A stretch of 44,830 nucleotides of DNA from CAYYNP01 sp964472545 (lineage in GTDB: Bacteria; Planctomycetota; Planctomycetia; Pirellulales; Thermoguttaceae): positions 1 to 44,830 of the forward strand of contig CAYYNP010000043.1 in NCBI GenBank assembly GCA_964472545.1. Reading direction: 5' to 3'. Numbering within the stretch: the stretch's first letter is position 1; each line of letters starts with the position of its first letter. The notes below the pieces were generated by a model. It saw only the letters and a list, made by a program, of their open reading frames with translations. It was not told the DNA's origin and ran no database searches. This document shows positions 1 through 6,338 of the stretch, one piece after another. Position numbers and translations under genes: made by a program.

Positions 1-25
1 CGACCACCGGTCGCGGCTTTATGAG
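1..25 (+). repeat. REP palindrome, left copy (truncated by window edge)
   Basis: This is the left member of a set of REP-like palindromes around the transposase gene. The core is a 6-bp stem, GCGACC and GGTCGC, with an ACC loop; its first base lies outside the window. Positions 1-25 are identical to 687-711, including the GGCTTTATGAG tail. That perfect direct repeat, 686 bases apart, encloses the transposase. Confidence 0.75.
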
Positions 26-61
26 GTTGTCGTCGCAATCGACTGTCCGTAGAATGTCGCC

Positions 62-598
62 ATGCCAAGCACTATCGGGTATCACATTGTGATTGCGGGC
101 TACGGCTTGTGGCTGCCGGGCGACCAACGCGGCTCGTGGTCGACGGCGTGGGACGAACAACTTGGGCTGATCGAGCCGCACACGTTGCATCGGGGCGATC
201 CCGTACGATTCCGGATGTCGCATGAAAGGATGGAATGCCCGCCCGTACGGCTGGATGAAGGGATGATCGAGATCGTCCTCGGTGTGTTGGCCGAGTGTGC
301 CACGGCGTCCGACTGGGCAATTGCGGCGGCTTCCGTCGAAGCAAGCCACAGCCACCTGTTGATGACCTACACGGAGCGTCCGGTTGACGGTACGATCAAG
401 TGGATCAAGGACCGCAGTACCAAGGCGATCCACGGACGTACGCCGCAGGCGGGCCCGGTATGGTGCAAGGGCAAGTGGCGATCGTTCCTGTTCGATCTTG
501 ATGAGTGGCAACGCGTGCAGGAGTACATCGAGCAACACAACATCCGCCACGGCATCGGCCCGCGGCCATATCCGTTTATCGAACCGCTGGCCCCATAA
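62..598 (+). CDS. REP-associated tyrosine transposase (RAYT, Y1/IS200-like fold)
   Basis: The 178-aa protein resembles the Y1 transposase group called RAYTs, single-strand nucleases that cut at REP hairpins. The HUH metal-binding motif is visible as H96-S-H98 and is followed by hydrophobic residues. A candidate catalytic Tyr155 lies in EYIEQHN near the C-terminus, where the family places it. The N-terminal YHIVIAGYGLWLPGD start is typical of planctomycete members. The gene is flanked by GCGACC/GGTCGC hairpins, and its stop codon lies inside one of them, which is strong context for a REP-processing role. It has no terminal inverted repeats of a normal insertion sequence, so it is probably a domesticated, single-copy type. 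The reading frame is intact. The family call is an inference from motif and context. Confidence 0.75.
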   Translation: MPSTIGYHIVIAGYGLWLPGDQRGSWSTAWDEQLGLIEPHTLHRGDPVRFRMSHERMECPPVRLDEGMIEIVLGVLAECATASDWAIAAASVEASHSHLLMTYTERPVDGTIKWIKDRSTKAIHGRTPQAGPVWCKGKWRSFLFDLDEWQRVQEYIEQHNIRHGIGPRPYPFIEPLAP

Positions 599-618
599 GG
601 CCGCGACCGGTGGTCGCG
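592..618 (-). repeat. REP palindrome, inverted copy overlapping the RAYT stop codon
   Basis: This copy is inverted relative to those at 1-25 and 687-711. The hairpin is GCGACC (603-608), loop GGT, GGTCGC (612-617). The conserved tail, read on the minus strand, runs into the transposase and contains its TAA stop (596-598). One tail position differs from the other copies. Together with the 687-711 copy it forms a head-to-head pair, like the BIME arrangement in enterobacteria. Confidence 0.75.
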
Positions 619-685
619 CCCGATGGCCCGGCAATTGCCAGCCGTGCCGCAAGAAAATGATGGAATTCCCATTCGAGCGCGAGGC

Positions 686-711
686 GCGACCACCGGTCGC
701 GGCTTTATGAG
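686..711 (+). repeat. REP palindrome, right copy
   Basis: The stem is GCGACC (686-691), loop ACC, GGTCGC (695-700), followed by the same GGCTTTATGAG tail as the left copy. It ends 24 bases before the CCA-adding enzyme start and so lies in that gene's 5' region. Confidence 0.75.
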
Positions 712-735
712 TGTGGCCGAGGGCCATAGTTTCCT

Positions 736-1974
736 ATGTTGATACCCGAACAACAACGCCGATTCGCCACTGATGTGGTTCGCCGACTCCGCGCAGCGGG
801 GTTCGAGGCGTATTGGGCCGGGGGATGTGTGCGCGATCAGCTCCTGGGGCGGACGCCGAAGGACTACGACGTGGCCAGCGACGCCACGCCGCCGCAGATC
901 CGCGAGCTCTTCGGCCATCGCCGCACGCTGGCCATCGGGGCCGCCTTTGGCGTGATCACCGTACTGGGCCCCAAACCGGCCGGGGTGATCGAGGTGGCCA
1001 CCTTCCGCGAAGACGCCACCTACAGCGACGGGCGCCACCCCGATCAAGTTACTTTCAGCTCCGCCGAGGCCGACGCCTCGCGGCGCGACTTCACCGTCAA
1101 CGGCATGTTTTTCGATCCGATCGACCAGCAGGTGATCGATTTCGTCGGCGGGCGCGCGGATTTGGAGGCCGGCGTGATTCGGGCCATCGGCGACGCCCGG
1201 GAGCGGTTCACTGAAGACAAGCTGCGGATGCTCCGTGCGGTTCGCTTCTCGGCCACGTTCGACTTCACGCTCGAAGGCCGTACGCTGGCAGCGATTCGCG
1301 AAATGGCCCCGCAAATCGACGTCGTCAGCCGCGAGCGGATCGCCGCGGAAATCCGGCGGATGCTGGTCGATCCGCACCGCGCCAAGGCACCGCCGATGAT
1401 GCTCGATAGCGGCCTGGCGCGGCACGTGTTTCCGGAGATTGTTGCGGAGAACGGCCGGCCTCATCCGCGGTTGGAAGATGCGATCGGTCTACTCGATGCG
1501 TTGTCGGAACCGAGCTTTCCCTTGGCCTTGGCCACGCTGCTGCACCGTCTGGCGGATGTGGAGACCGTCCGGCGCGCCTGTTGCCGCTGGCGGCTGGCCA
1601 ACGCCGAAACCGAGCGGGCGGTCTGGCTGGTCGAGCACCACGCCGCGCTGGTGGACGCCCCGGAGCTACCCTTTTCCGTATTGCAGCCGATCCTGATCCA
1701 CGAGGGCATCGGCGATCTGCTGGCGCTGCACAACGCCATCGAGCCGAACTCACGCGCCGCCGCCTATTGCCGCCGACTGTTGCAGCAGCCTCGCCAGCAG
1801 CTCGATCCACCGCCGCTGATCACCGGCGACGACCTGCTCAAACGTGGGCTGCCCGCCGGGCCACAATATAGTGTCTTGCTTCAGCGCGTCCGTGAGGCAC
1901 AATTGGACGAGGAGATCGGCACGCGCGAGGAGGCGATGCGGTTGGTTGATGGGATAGTAGACGGTACGCAGTAG
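736..1974 (+). CDS. cca: CCA tRNA nucleotidyltransferase / poly(A) polymerase family
   Basis: The 412-aa class II nucleotidyltransferase is expected to add or repair the 3' CCA of tRNA in the cytoplasm. The head domain shows GGCVRD (29-34), which binds the nucleotide, and the metal-binding DYD pair (D43, D45). RRDFTVNG (116-123) follows, then the neck-domain motif EDKLRMLRAVRF near residue 160. The length fits a bacterial CCA enzyme without an HD domain. CCA-adding enzymes and poly(A) polymerases are hard to separate by eye; CCA addition is the safer call for a bacterium of this kind. The last codons and the TAG stop lie in a heptamer repeat (see 1968-2009). The start is the first ATG in frame; no strong ribosome binding site is visible. 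Confidence 0.85.
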   Translation: MLIPEQQRRFATDVVRRLRAAGFEAYWAGGCVRDQLLGRTPKDYDVASDATPPQIRELFGHRRTLAIGAAFGVITVLGPKPAGVIEVATFREDATYSDGRHPDQVTFSSAEADASRRDFTVNGMFFDPIDQQVIDFVGGRADLEAGVIRAIGDARERFTEDKLRMLRAVRFSATFDFTLEGRTLAAIREMAPQIDVVSRERIAAEIRRMLVDPHRAKAPPMMLDSGLARHVFPEIVAENGRPHPRLEDAIGLLDALSEPSFPLALATLLHRLADVETVRRACCRWRLANAETERAVWLVEHHAALVDAPELPFSVLQPILIHEGIGDLLALHNAIEPNSRAAAYCRRLLQQPRQQLDPPPLITGDDLLKRGLPAGPQYSVLLQRVREAQLDEEIGTREEAMRLVDGIVDGTQ

Positions 1975-2009
1975 GCGGTAGGCAGTATGCAGTGGAGAGT
2001 GGAGAGTGA
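1968..2009 (+). repeat. Heptamer repeat array at the 3' end of cca
   Basis: Six 7-base units run in register: GCAGTAG, GCGGTAG, GCAGTAT, GCAGTGG, AGAGTGG, AGAGTGA. The TAG of the first unit is the stop codon of cca. The same units form the array at 12774-12850, and related units follow pabB. Confidence 0.8.
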
Positions 2010-2091
2010 ATTGGACGGGGGAGTGAGTTGGTATATTGGAGTTTAGCGGCCGTCGGTACGGCGGCCCGGCTCGAGCGGGAATGACCACACG

Positions 2092-2262
2092 ATGGACAAG
2101 AAAACAAAGAAGCGTTTGCAGACGCTCAACCAGCGGGTTCAGAAGCTCCGGCAACAGTTGGCCGGATCGCGGAAGCAAATGGACGATCCGGATGAGTTGA
2201 AGGCCCTCGAGGAGCAACTCGCCGCTGCCGAGGCCGAGATCGCCAAGATGAAAGGTCCGTAG
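2092..2262 (+). CDS. Small charged coiled-coil protein
   Basis: A 56-aa protein starting MDKKTKKRLQ and ending KMKGP. It is almost entirely Lys, Glu, Gln, Leu and Ala with heptad-like leucine spacing, so it is probably one or two amphipathic helices forming a coiled coil, with a helix break near DDPDE in the middle. It has no signal peptide, membrane segment or cysteine. I do not recognise a named family, although small proteins of this look occur in planctomycete genomes. An upstream ATG at 2081 is out of frame. Coding status rests on composition and a clean start and stop. Confidence 0.6.
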   Translation: MDKKTKKRLQTLNQRVQKLRQQLAGSRKQMDDPDELKALEEQLAAAEAEIAKMKGP

Positions 2263-2284
2263 GGCGAGCAGCGCTCTGCAACAA

Positions 2285-2311
2285 GCCCCCAGGTCGTTAC
2301 ATCCTGGGGGC
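2285..2311. terminator. Strong hairpin between convergent genes, joined to a dispersed repeat
   Basis: A perfect 9-bp stem (GCCCCCAGG with CCTGGGGGC) and a 9-base loop lie between the small coiled-coil gene and the convergent membrane-protein gene, where a two-way terminator would be useful. There is no T tract, so termination is only inferred. The bases after the hairpin (CTCGCTACGCTCGACC) recur at about 3909-3945 and 20011-20040. Confidence 0.4.
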
Positions 2312-2403
2312 TCGCTACGCTCGACCCCAGCCACCCCTCGGTCTCATCCACCCTGATCTTGGGTCAGGTCGCCCGGTGATCACGGCTCAACGTCCCTTGT
2401 CAT

Positions 2404-2607
2404 CTACTCATCTTCAGATTCGTCATCCTCGTCCACCCGGCGGTCCGGGTTGATCCCTTGCTGGATCATCGCCATCCGCTCGCGATGGTAAATCACCATC
2501 TTGACGATCGCCGTGATCCCGCCCATCACGATGGCCACGATGGGGATGCACAGGGCCAAACCCGGAATCAGGATCTCCGGCCGCGACAGCAGCGACGACC
2601 AATTCAT
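2404..2607 (-). CDS. Small single-pass membrane protein
   Basis: The 67-aa protein has one clear membrane helix (about residues 12-40, LIPGLALCIPIVAIVMGG and onward). A basic stretch follows (YHRERM), then MIQQGINPD and a very acidic tail (DEDDESEDE). This layout, a helix followed by RxxMIxxG, is common in small bacterial membrane proteins annotated as hypothetical. The GGAGAG sequence 8 bases upstream of ATG on the minus strand supports the start. The positive-inside rule puts the acidic tail in the cytoplasm. Function unknown. Confidence 0.65.
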   Translation of the reverse strand: MNWSSLLSRPEILIPGLALCIPIVAIVMGGITAIVKMVIYHRERMAMIQQGINPDRRVDEDDESEDE

Positions 2608-2788
2608 GGGGCTCTCTCCAACTCGATACCAGGTTTGCGGCGGGCAGGCGGCGTCGTGCCCCGCGTCCTGCCCCGCACTTCCGCCGAAGGGTGATTCGTC
2701 AAGGACTCGAGAAGATTGGCAGAATTCGGCGCATTTCTTGCCACCTTCGATTCGGAATCACGGGGCGGAATCACGATGCGGAATTGCA

Positions 2789-3187
2789 CTACACCTTCGA
2801 TTCACTCCCATACGCTTCACGCTCGAACGGATTGTCGCGATAGGCGTCTTTTCGTCTCAGCCAGAGCACCAGCGAGCATAGCAAATACGCCGGCACAAAC
2901 AACGGCCCCCAGCGCTCGTACTGCCGTACGTGGACCATTTCGTGTGGGCGGGCGAAGTCGAGCATGACCGTCGACCGCCCCAGCACGGTGTGGCCCAGCG
3001 TCATGGCTCCCGGCTTTCCCATGCAGCGTTCCAAGAGCCACGTCACCGCGCCGCCGTAGAACTCGATGATCGGCCCCCTCCGCCGCGCGTGTCCGCCGGT
3101 GGCCAGCCCCAGTAATCCTAGCGACAATCCCAGCCCGGTCCAGGGCGACGCCCAGAGAATCGCCAACAGTTGGGTCGCTCTTGTCAT
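2789..3187 (-). CDS. Membrane protein with an HExxH-like motif, unknown function
   Basis: The 132-aa protein has hydrophobic stretches near residues 5-30 and 97-112. Between them lies HEMVHVRQYERWGPLF. HEMVH matches the HExxH zinc-binding core of metallopeptidases, and proteins with this HExxHxxQxxxxG spacing often look like small zinc-dependent or zincin-derived membrane proteins. No second zinc-ligand region is obvious in so short a chain, so catalytic activity is uncertain. The neighbouring pabA gene is on the same strand and ends upstream, with only 27 bases between them, so cotranscription is possible. I do not recognise a named family. Confidence 0.6.
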   Translation of the reverse strand: MTRATQLLAILWASPWTGLGLSLGLLGLATGGHARRRGPIIEFYGGAVTWLLERCMGKPGAMTLGHTVLGRSTVMLDFARPHEMVHVRQYERWGPLFVPAYLLCSLVLWLRRKDAYRDNPFEREAYGSESKV

Positions 3188-3214
3188 GGTTCGATTCCCC
3201 TTGTGACTACCGCT

Positions 3215-3850
3215 CTACTCCGCCGGCACCACCGGTCCGCGGCGTTCGGTGTCGATGCCGGGCAACGCTTCCGGCACGGACAATCCGGCCAGCCGCAAGA
3301 ATCCCGCCAGCAGCGGATACCCCACGTCGGTCAGGATCGACTCGGGATGGAACTGCAATCCGACCACGGGCAGCTCCCGATGGCGCAGGGCCATCACGGT
3401 GCCGTCGTCCAATCGGGCGGAGACCTCCAGGCAGTCGGGCAGCGTTGCCTCGTCGACGACCAGCGAATGGTAGCGGCAGCCGACGATCGGCTCATCCAGC
3501 CCGGCGAAGATGCCACGGCGGTCGTGTCGGATCGGCCCGCAACGGCCGTGTACCGGCTCGTTGGCCCTGATCACGCGGCCGCCGAGCGCTTCGGCGATCG
3601 TTTGATGCCCCAAACAAACGCCCAAGATCGGTAGTTCGGCATGTAGCCGCCGCACGACGTCCAGCGAGCATCCCGCTTCGCGCGGCGTACACGGCCCCGG
3701 CGAAAGCACCACCGCCTCCGGTCCCATCGCCCGCACCCCGTCGACATCGATCGCCGAATTCCGCACGACCTCCGTCCGCTGCCCCAGCCGCCGAAAGTAC
3801 CGGGCCAGGTTATAAACGAAGCTGTCGTAGTTATCGATCAACAGAATCAT
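3215..3850 (-). CDS. pabA: Aminodeoxychorismate synthase / anthranilate synthase glutaminase subunit
   Basis: The 211-aa class I glutamine amidotransferase supplies ammonia from glutamine to its synthase partner. The sequence opens MILLIDNYDSF, the usual start of PabA/TrpG. The nucleophile is C79 in GVCLGHQ, and H168 and E170 in HPES complete the triad. A longer frame extends upstream to 3904, but the family N-terminus begins at 3850. It lies 142 bases downstream of pabB on the same strand, so pairing with PabB in p-aminobenzoate synthesis is most likely. In many bacteria one subunit serves both PabB and TrpE, and that cannot be excluded. Confidence 0.85.
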   Translation of the reverse strand: MILLIDNYDSFVYNLARYFRRLGQRTEVVRNSAIDVDGVRAMGPEAVVLSPGPCTPREAGCSLDVVRRLHAELPILGVCLGHQTIAEALGGRVIRANEPVHGRCGPIRHDRRGIFAGLDEPIVGCRYHSLVVDEATLPDCLEVSARLDDGTVMALRHRELPVVGLQFHPESILTDVGYPLLAGFLRLAGLSVPEALPGIDTERRGPVVPAE

Positions 3851-3908
3851 CGATTTTCGCCCAGCCCCAACTCTATCCCCGGCACACTCCACACCCGACG
3901 CCAACCAC

Positions 3909-3945
3909 CTGGGGCACCGCTACGCTCAGCCACCAGCCACCCATC
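3909..3945. repeat. Partial copy of a dispersed intergenic element
   Basis: The stretch contains CTGGGGC, CGCTACGCTC and CAGCCACCC in the same order as the element at 2303-2338, with small insertions and losses. It lacks the left arm of the hairpin present there. Confidence 0.45.
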
Positions 3946-3947
3946 CC

Positions 3948-3992
3948 CAGCCCACCACTCCGAACTCCCCACTCCGAACTCCCGGCTCCCAC
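3948..3992 (-). repeat. Heptamer array downstream of pabB
   Basis: Read on the pabB coding strand, units such as GGAGTTC and GGAGTGG alternate directly after the pabB TGA stop. The 7-base period and the GAGT core match the end of the array behind cca (AGAGTGG). Confidence 0.55.
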
Positions 3993-5423
3993 TCACGCCC
4001 CCCTCAACGCTCTGACCAGCCCCTCCGCTTTATGCCAAGTCTCCTCATACTCCGCCTCCGGTTCCGACTGCGCCACGATGCCGCCGCCGACCGACGCCTG
4101 CCACCAGCCGCGGCCGGCGGTGACGGTGCGGATGAGAATGCTCAGATCGAGCGAGCCGTCGAAGCCGAGGTATCCCAACGAGCCGCAGTACGCGCCCCGG
4201 GCGACCGGCTCGAGTTCGGCGATGATTTCCATCGCACGCACCTTCGGGGCCCCGGTGATCGATCCGCCGGGAAAGGCGGCCCGCAGCAGATCGAGCGGCG
4301 TCCGGGCGTCGTCGAGTTGCCCGCGAACGGCCGAGACCAGGTGCAGCACGTAGCGATAGGCTTCCAGTTCGCAGAGTTGGCTCACGCAGACGCTTTCCGG
4401 CCGACAAACGCGCGAGAGGTCGTTTCGCAGCAGGTCGACGATCATCACGTTCTCGGCCCGGTCTTTTTCGCTGCGGCAGAGCCGCTCGGCTGCCCGCCGA
4501 TTGTCCTCCGGGTGGCCGTTGCGTGGGGCGGTGCCTTTGATCGGCCGCGTTTCCACCTCGCCGTCGACGACCTGTAAGAACCGCTCCGGCGAGGCGCTGA
4601 CGATCTGAAAGTCGCCCAGGTCGAAGTACCCGGCGAAGGGGGCCGGATTGCATTGCCGCAGACGCAGGTAGAGCGCCACGGAGTCGTCGGTGGCCGGGTG
4701 CAGCAGCCGCTGTGCCAGGTTCACTTGGAAGACGTCGCCGGAGTAGACGTACTCGATCGCCCGACGGACGGCCTGCAAGTAACCGGCCTTCGAGAAATCG
4801 CTCGTCAAGTCGCCCGCTCCGCCGACCGGAAACTGTGGGGCCAACTGGCCGGGGCCAACCGCCGGGCGGCTTGCCAAACACGGGGCCCGCTCGCCGGGGG
4901 ACGACAGCCGTCGGCGGAATTGCTCGAGTCTTCGAGCGGCACGCCGTTGACGAAGCGCCGGTTCGACCTCCGGCAATCCTTGCGAGATGATCCACGCACG
5001 GCCATCGACGTGGTCGAACGCCACCACGCAGTCGTACAACCCCACGGCCAACGCCGGCACGCCGAACTCGTCGATCGCCGGCCGAGGCAATGTCTCGAGG
5101 CTCCGCCCCAGATCGTAGCCGAACAACCCGGCCGCTCCGCCCTGAAACGGCGGCAGGCCCGGCACCGGCGGCGTGTAGGCTGCGGCCGTTCGCCGGGCCA
5201 ACGCGGCCAGGGCGTCGCTGCCGTCGGCTGCCACTTCGAGATAGTCGAACGGATCGGCCGCCACGAACGAATAGCGGCCCAAGACTGCGTCCGGCACCGC
5301 GCTGTCGAGGAACAGGCAGTGCGGCAAGTGGCACAGCCGCAAAAACGCCTCGTCCGGTTCGAGGGCCGGTGAAAGCTCCTCGACCACTGGGGCGAAGCGG
5401 CAAGTTTCGGTGATTGTCGTCAC
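3993..5423 (-). CDS. pabB: Aminodeoxychorismate synthase component I
   Basis: The 476-aa chorismate-binding enzyme makes 4-amino-4-deoxychorismate, the precursor of p-aminobenzoate and folate. PIKGT (294-298, K296) is the PabB signature; anthranilate synthase TrpE has Ala at the Lys position. Further family motifs are DVFQVNLAQR, LRNDLSRV, FPGGSITGAPK and CGSLGYLGFDG. The start is taken as GTG at 5423 because it overlaps the TGA of the upstream SDR gene (GTGA), the family N-terminus begins there, and the open frame upstream lies inside the SDR gene. This implies translational coupling. pabA follows on the same strand. No pabC-like lyase is seen in the window. Confidence 0.85.
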   Translation of the reverse strand: MTTITETCRFAPVVEELSPALEPDEAFLRLCHLPHCLFLDSAVPDAVLGRYSFVAADPFDYLEVAADGSDALAALARRTAAAYTPPVPGLPPFQGGAAGLFGYDLGRSLETLPRPAIDEFGVPALAVGLYDCVVAFDHVDGRAWIISQGLPEVEPALRQRRAARRLEQFRRRLSSPGERAPCLASRPAVGPGQLAPQFPVGGAGDLTSDFSKAGYLQAVRRAIEYVYSGDVFQVNLAQRLLHPATDDSVALYLRLRQCNPAPFAGYFDLGDFQIVSASPERFLQVVDGEVETRPIKGTAPRNGHPEDNRRAAERLCRSEKDRAENVMIVDLLRNDLSRVCRPESVCVSQLCELEAYRYVLHLVSAVRGQLDDARTPLDLLRAAFPGGSITGAPKVRAMEIIAELEPVARGAYCGSLGYLGFDGSLDLSILIRTVTAGRGWWQASVGGGIVAQSEPEAEYEETWHKAEGLVRALRGA

Positions 5424-6220
5424 GGGTCGGGAAAGCAAGTCCTGGGGCCGCCGTTGACGTCGATCACCTGGCCGTTGATGAACGAGGCATCGGGAGAAAC
5501 GAGAAATTGGGCCACCCGGGCAACTTCCTCGGGCGTGCCCCAACGCCCCAGCAGACACTCCTGTTCGGCCCGTTGCTGCCATTGTGGCGACGCCTGCCGG
5601 CCCCAAGCCGTGCGGATCCAACCCGGGGCGATGCAGTTCACGCGTACTTCTGGTGCCAGTGATCGGGCGAGGCTGCGCGTGAAGGCCATCACCGCACCCT
5701 TCGCCGCGGCAAACAACTGGCCGCTGTCGCCCTCCATGCCGCGCGCGGCGCCGTCCCAACCGATGTTGAGGATCGTCCCGCCGCCGGCACCCTGCATCTT
5801 CGCGCCAACGAACCGAGCTAGCCGCATTGTCGCCGCCACGTCAACCTGCCAGAGGGCGTCGAGCTTCTGCTCAAACGGCCACCCGGCGGCCGGACCGGTC
5901 AACACGTCGGCCCCGGCATTGTTGACCCAGACGTCGACGCTGCCGGCCCACGACCATGCCCGCTCGACGAAAGGCGCGTGCGTTGTCCGGTCGGCCAGAT
6001 CGGCCATTATGACCTCGGCCCGTCGGCCGGCGTCGCGGATTTCGGCGGCAACGGCCTCCGCCGCGTCGGCGCTCTGCCGGGCATGGACCACCACGGCCGC
6101 GCCGGCCTCGGCCAGCGCCAGTGCAATCGCACGCCCGATACCGCTGGAGGAACCGGTAACGACCGCCGTTTGGCCGTCGAACATCGGTTGAGGCGGCGTC
6201 GTTCGAGGGGGGGGCTGCAT
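5420..6220 (-). CDS. SDR-fold protein lacking the catalytic Ser and Tyr
   Basis: The 266-aa classical short-chain dehydrogenase/reductase fold keeps the cofactor-binding TGSSSGIG (22-29) and NNAG (100-103) and ends with the usual NCIAPGWIRT and INGQVIDVNGG segments. The catalytic Tyr of YxxxK is Phe170 (FAAAK, K174 kept), and the Ser position aligns with Trp155 in NIGWDG. The protein is therefore unlikely to use normal SDR proton-transfer chemistry, although it may still bind NAD(P). Its TGA overlaps the GTG of pabB, so it is the first gene of a coupled folate-branch operon. FolM-type pterin reductases are also SDRs, so a pterin-related role is possible but unproven. The start could also be Met13 at 6184; neither has a clear ribosome binding site. 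Confidence 0.8.
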   Translation of the reverse strand: MQPPPRTTPPQPMFDGQTAVVTGSSSGIGRAIALALAEAGAAVVVHARQSADAAEAVAAEIRDAGRRAEVIMADLADRTTHAPFVERAWSWAGSVDVWVNNAGADVLTGPAAGWPFEQKLDALWQVDVAATMRLARFVGAKMQGAGGGTILNIGWDGAARGMEGDSGQLFAAAKGAVMAFTRSLARSLAPEVRVNCIAPGWIRTAWGRQASPQWQQRAEQECLLGRWGTPEEVARVAQFLVSPDASFINGQVIDVNGGPRTCFPDP

Positions 6221-6338
6221 GCCGCGCAGACGGAGCGAGGAGGAAACGGGAGGGCGTCAAACTCCCCTTTGTACCGCCTCGGGCGCATTGCAGCAAGGCG
6301 CCAACCGTCGCGCCGCTCGGTTGGCGTCGCCGAAGGGC

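Noticed and set aside
3993..5423. Anthranilate synthase TrpE
   Set aside because: PIKGT carries the Lys that marks PabB, whereas TrpE has Ala at that position.
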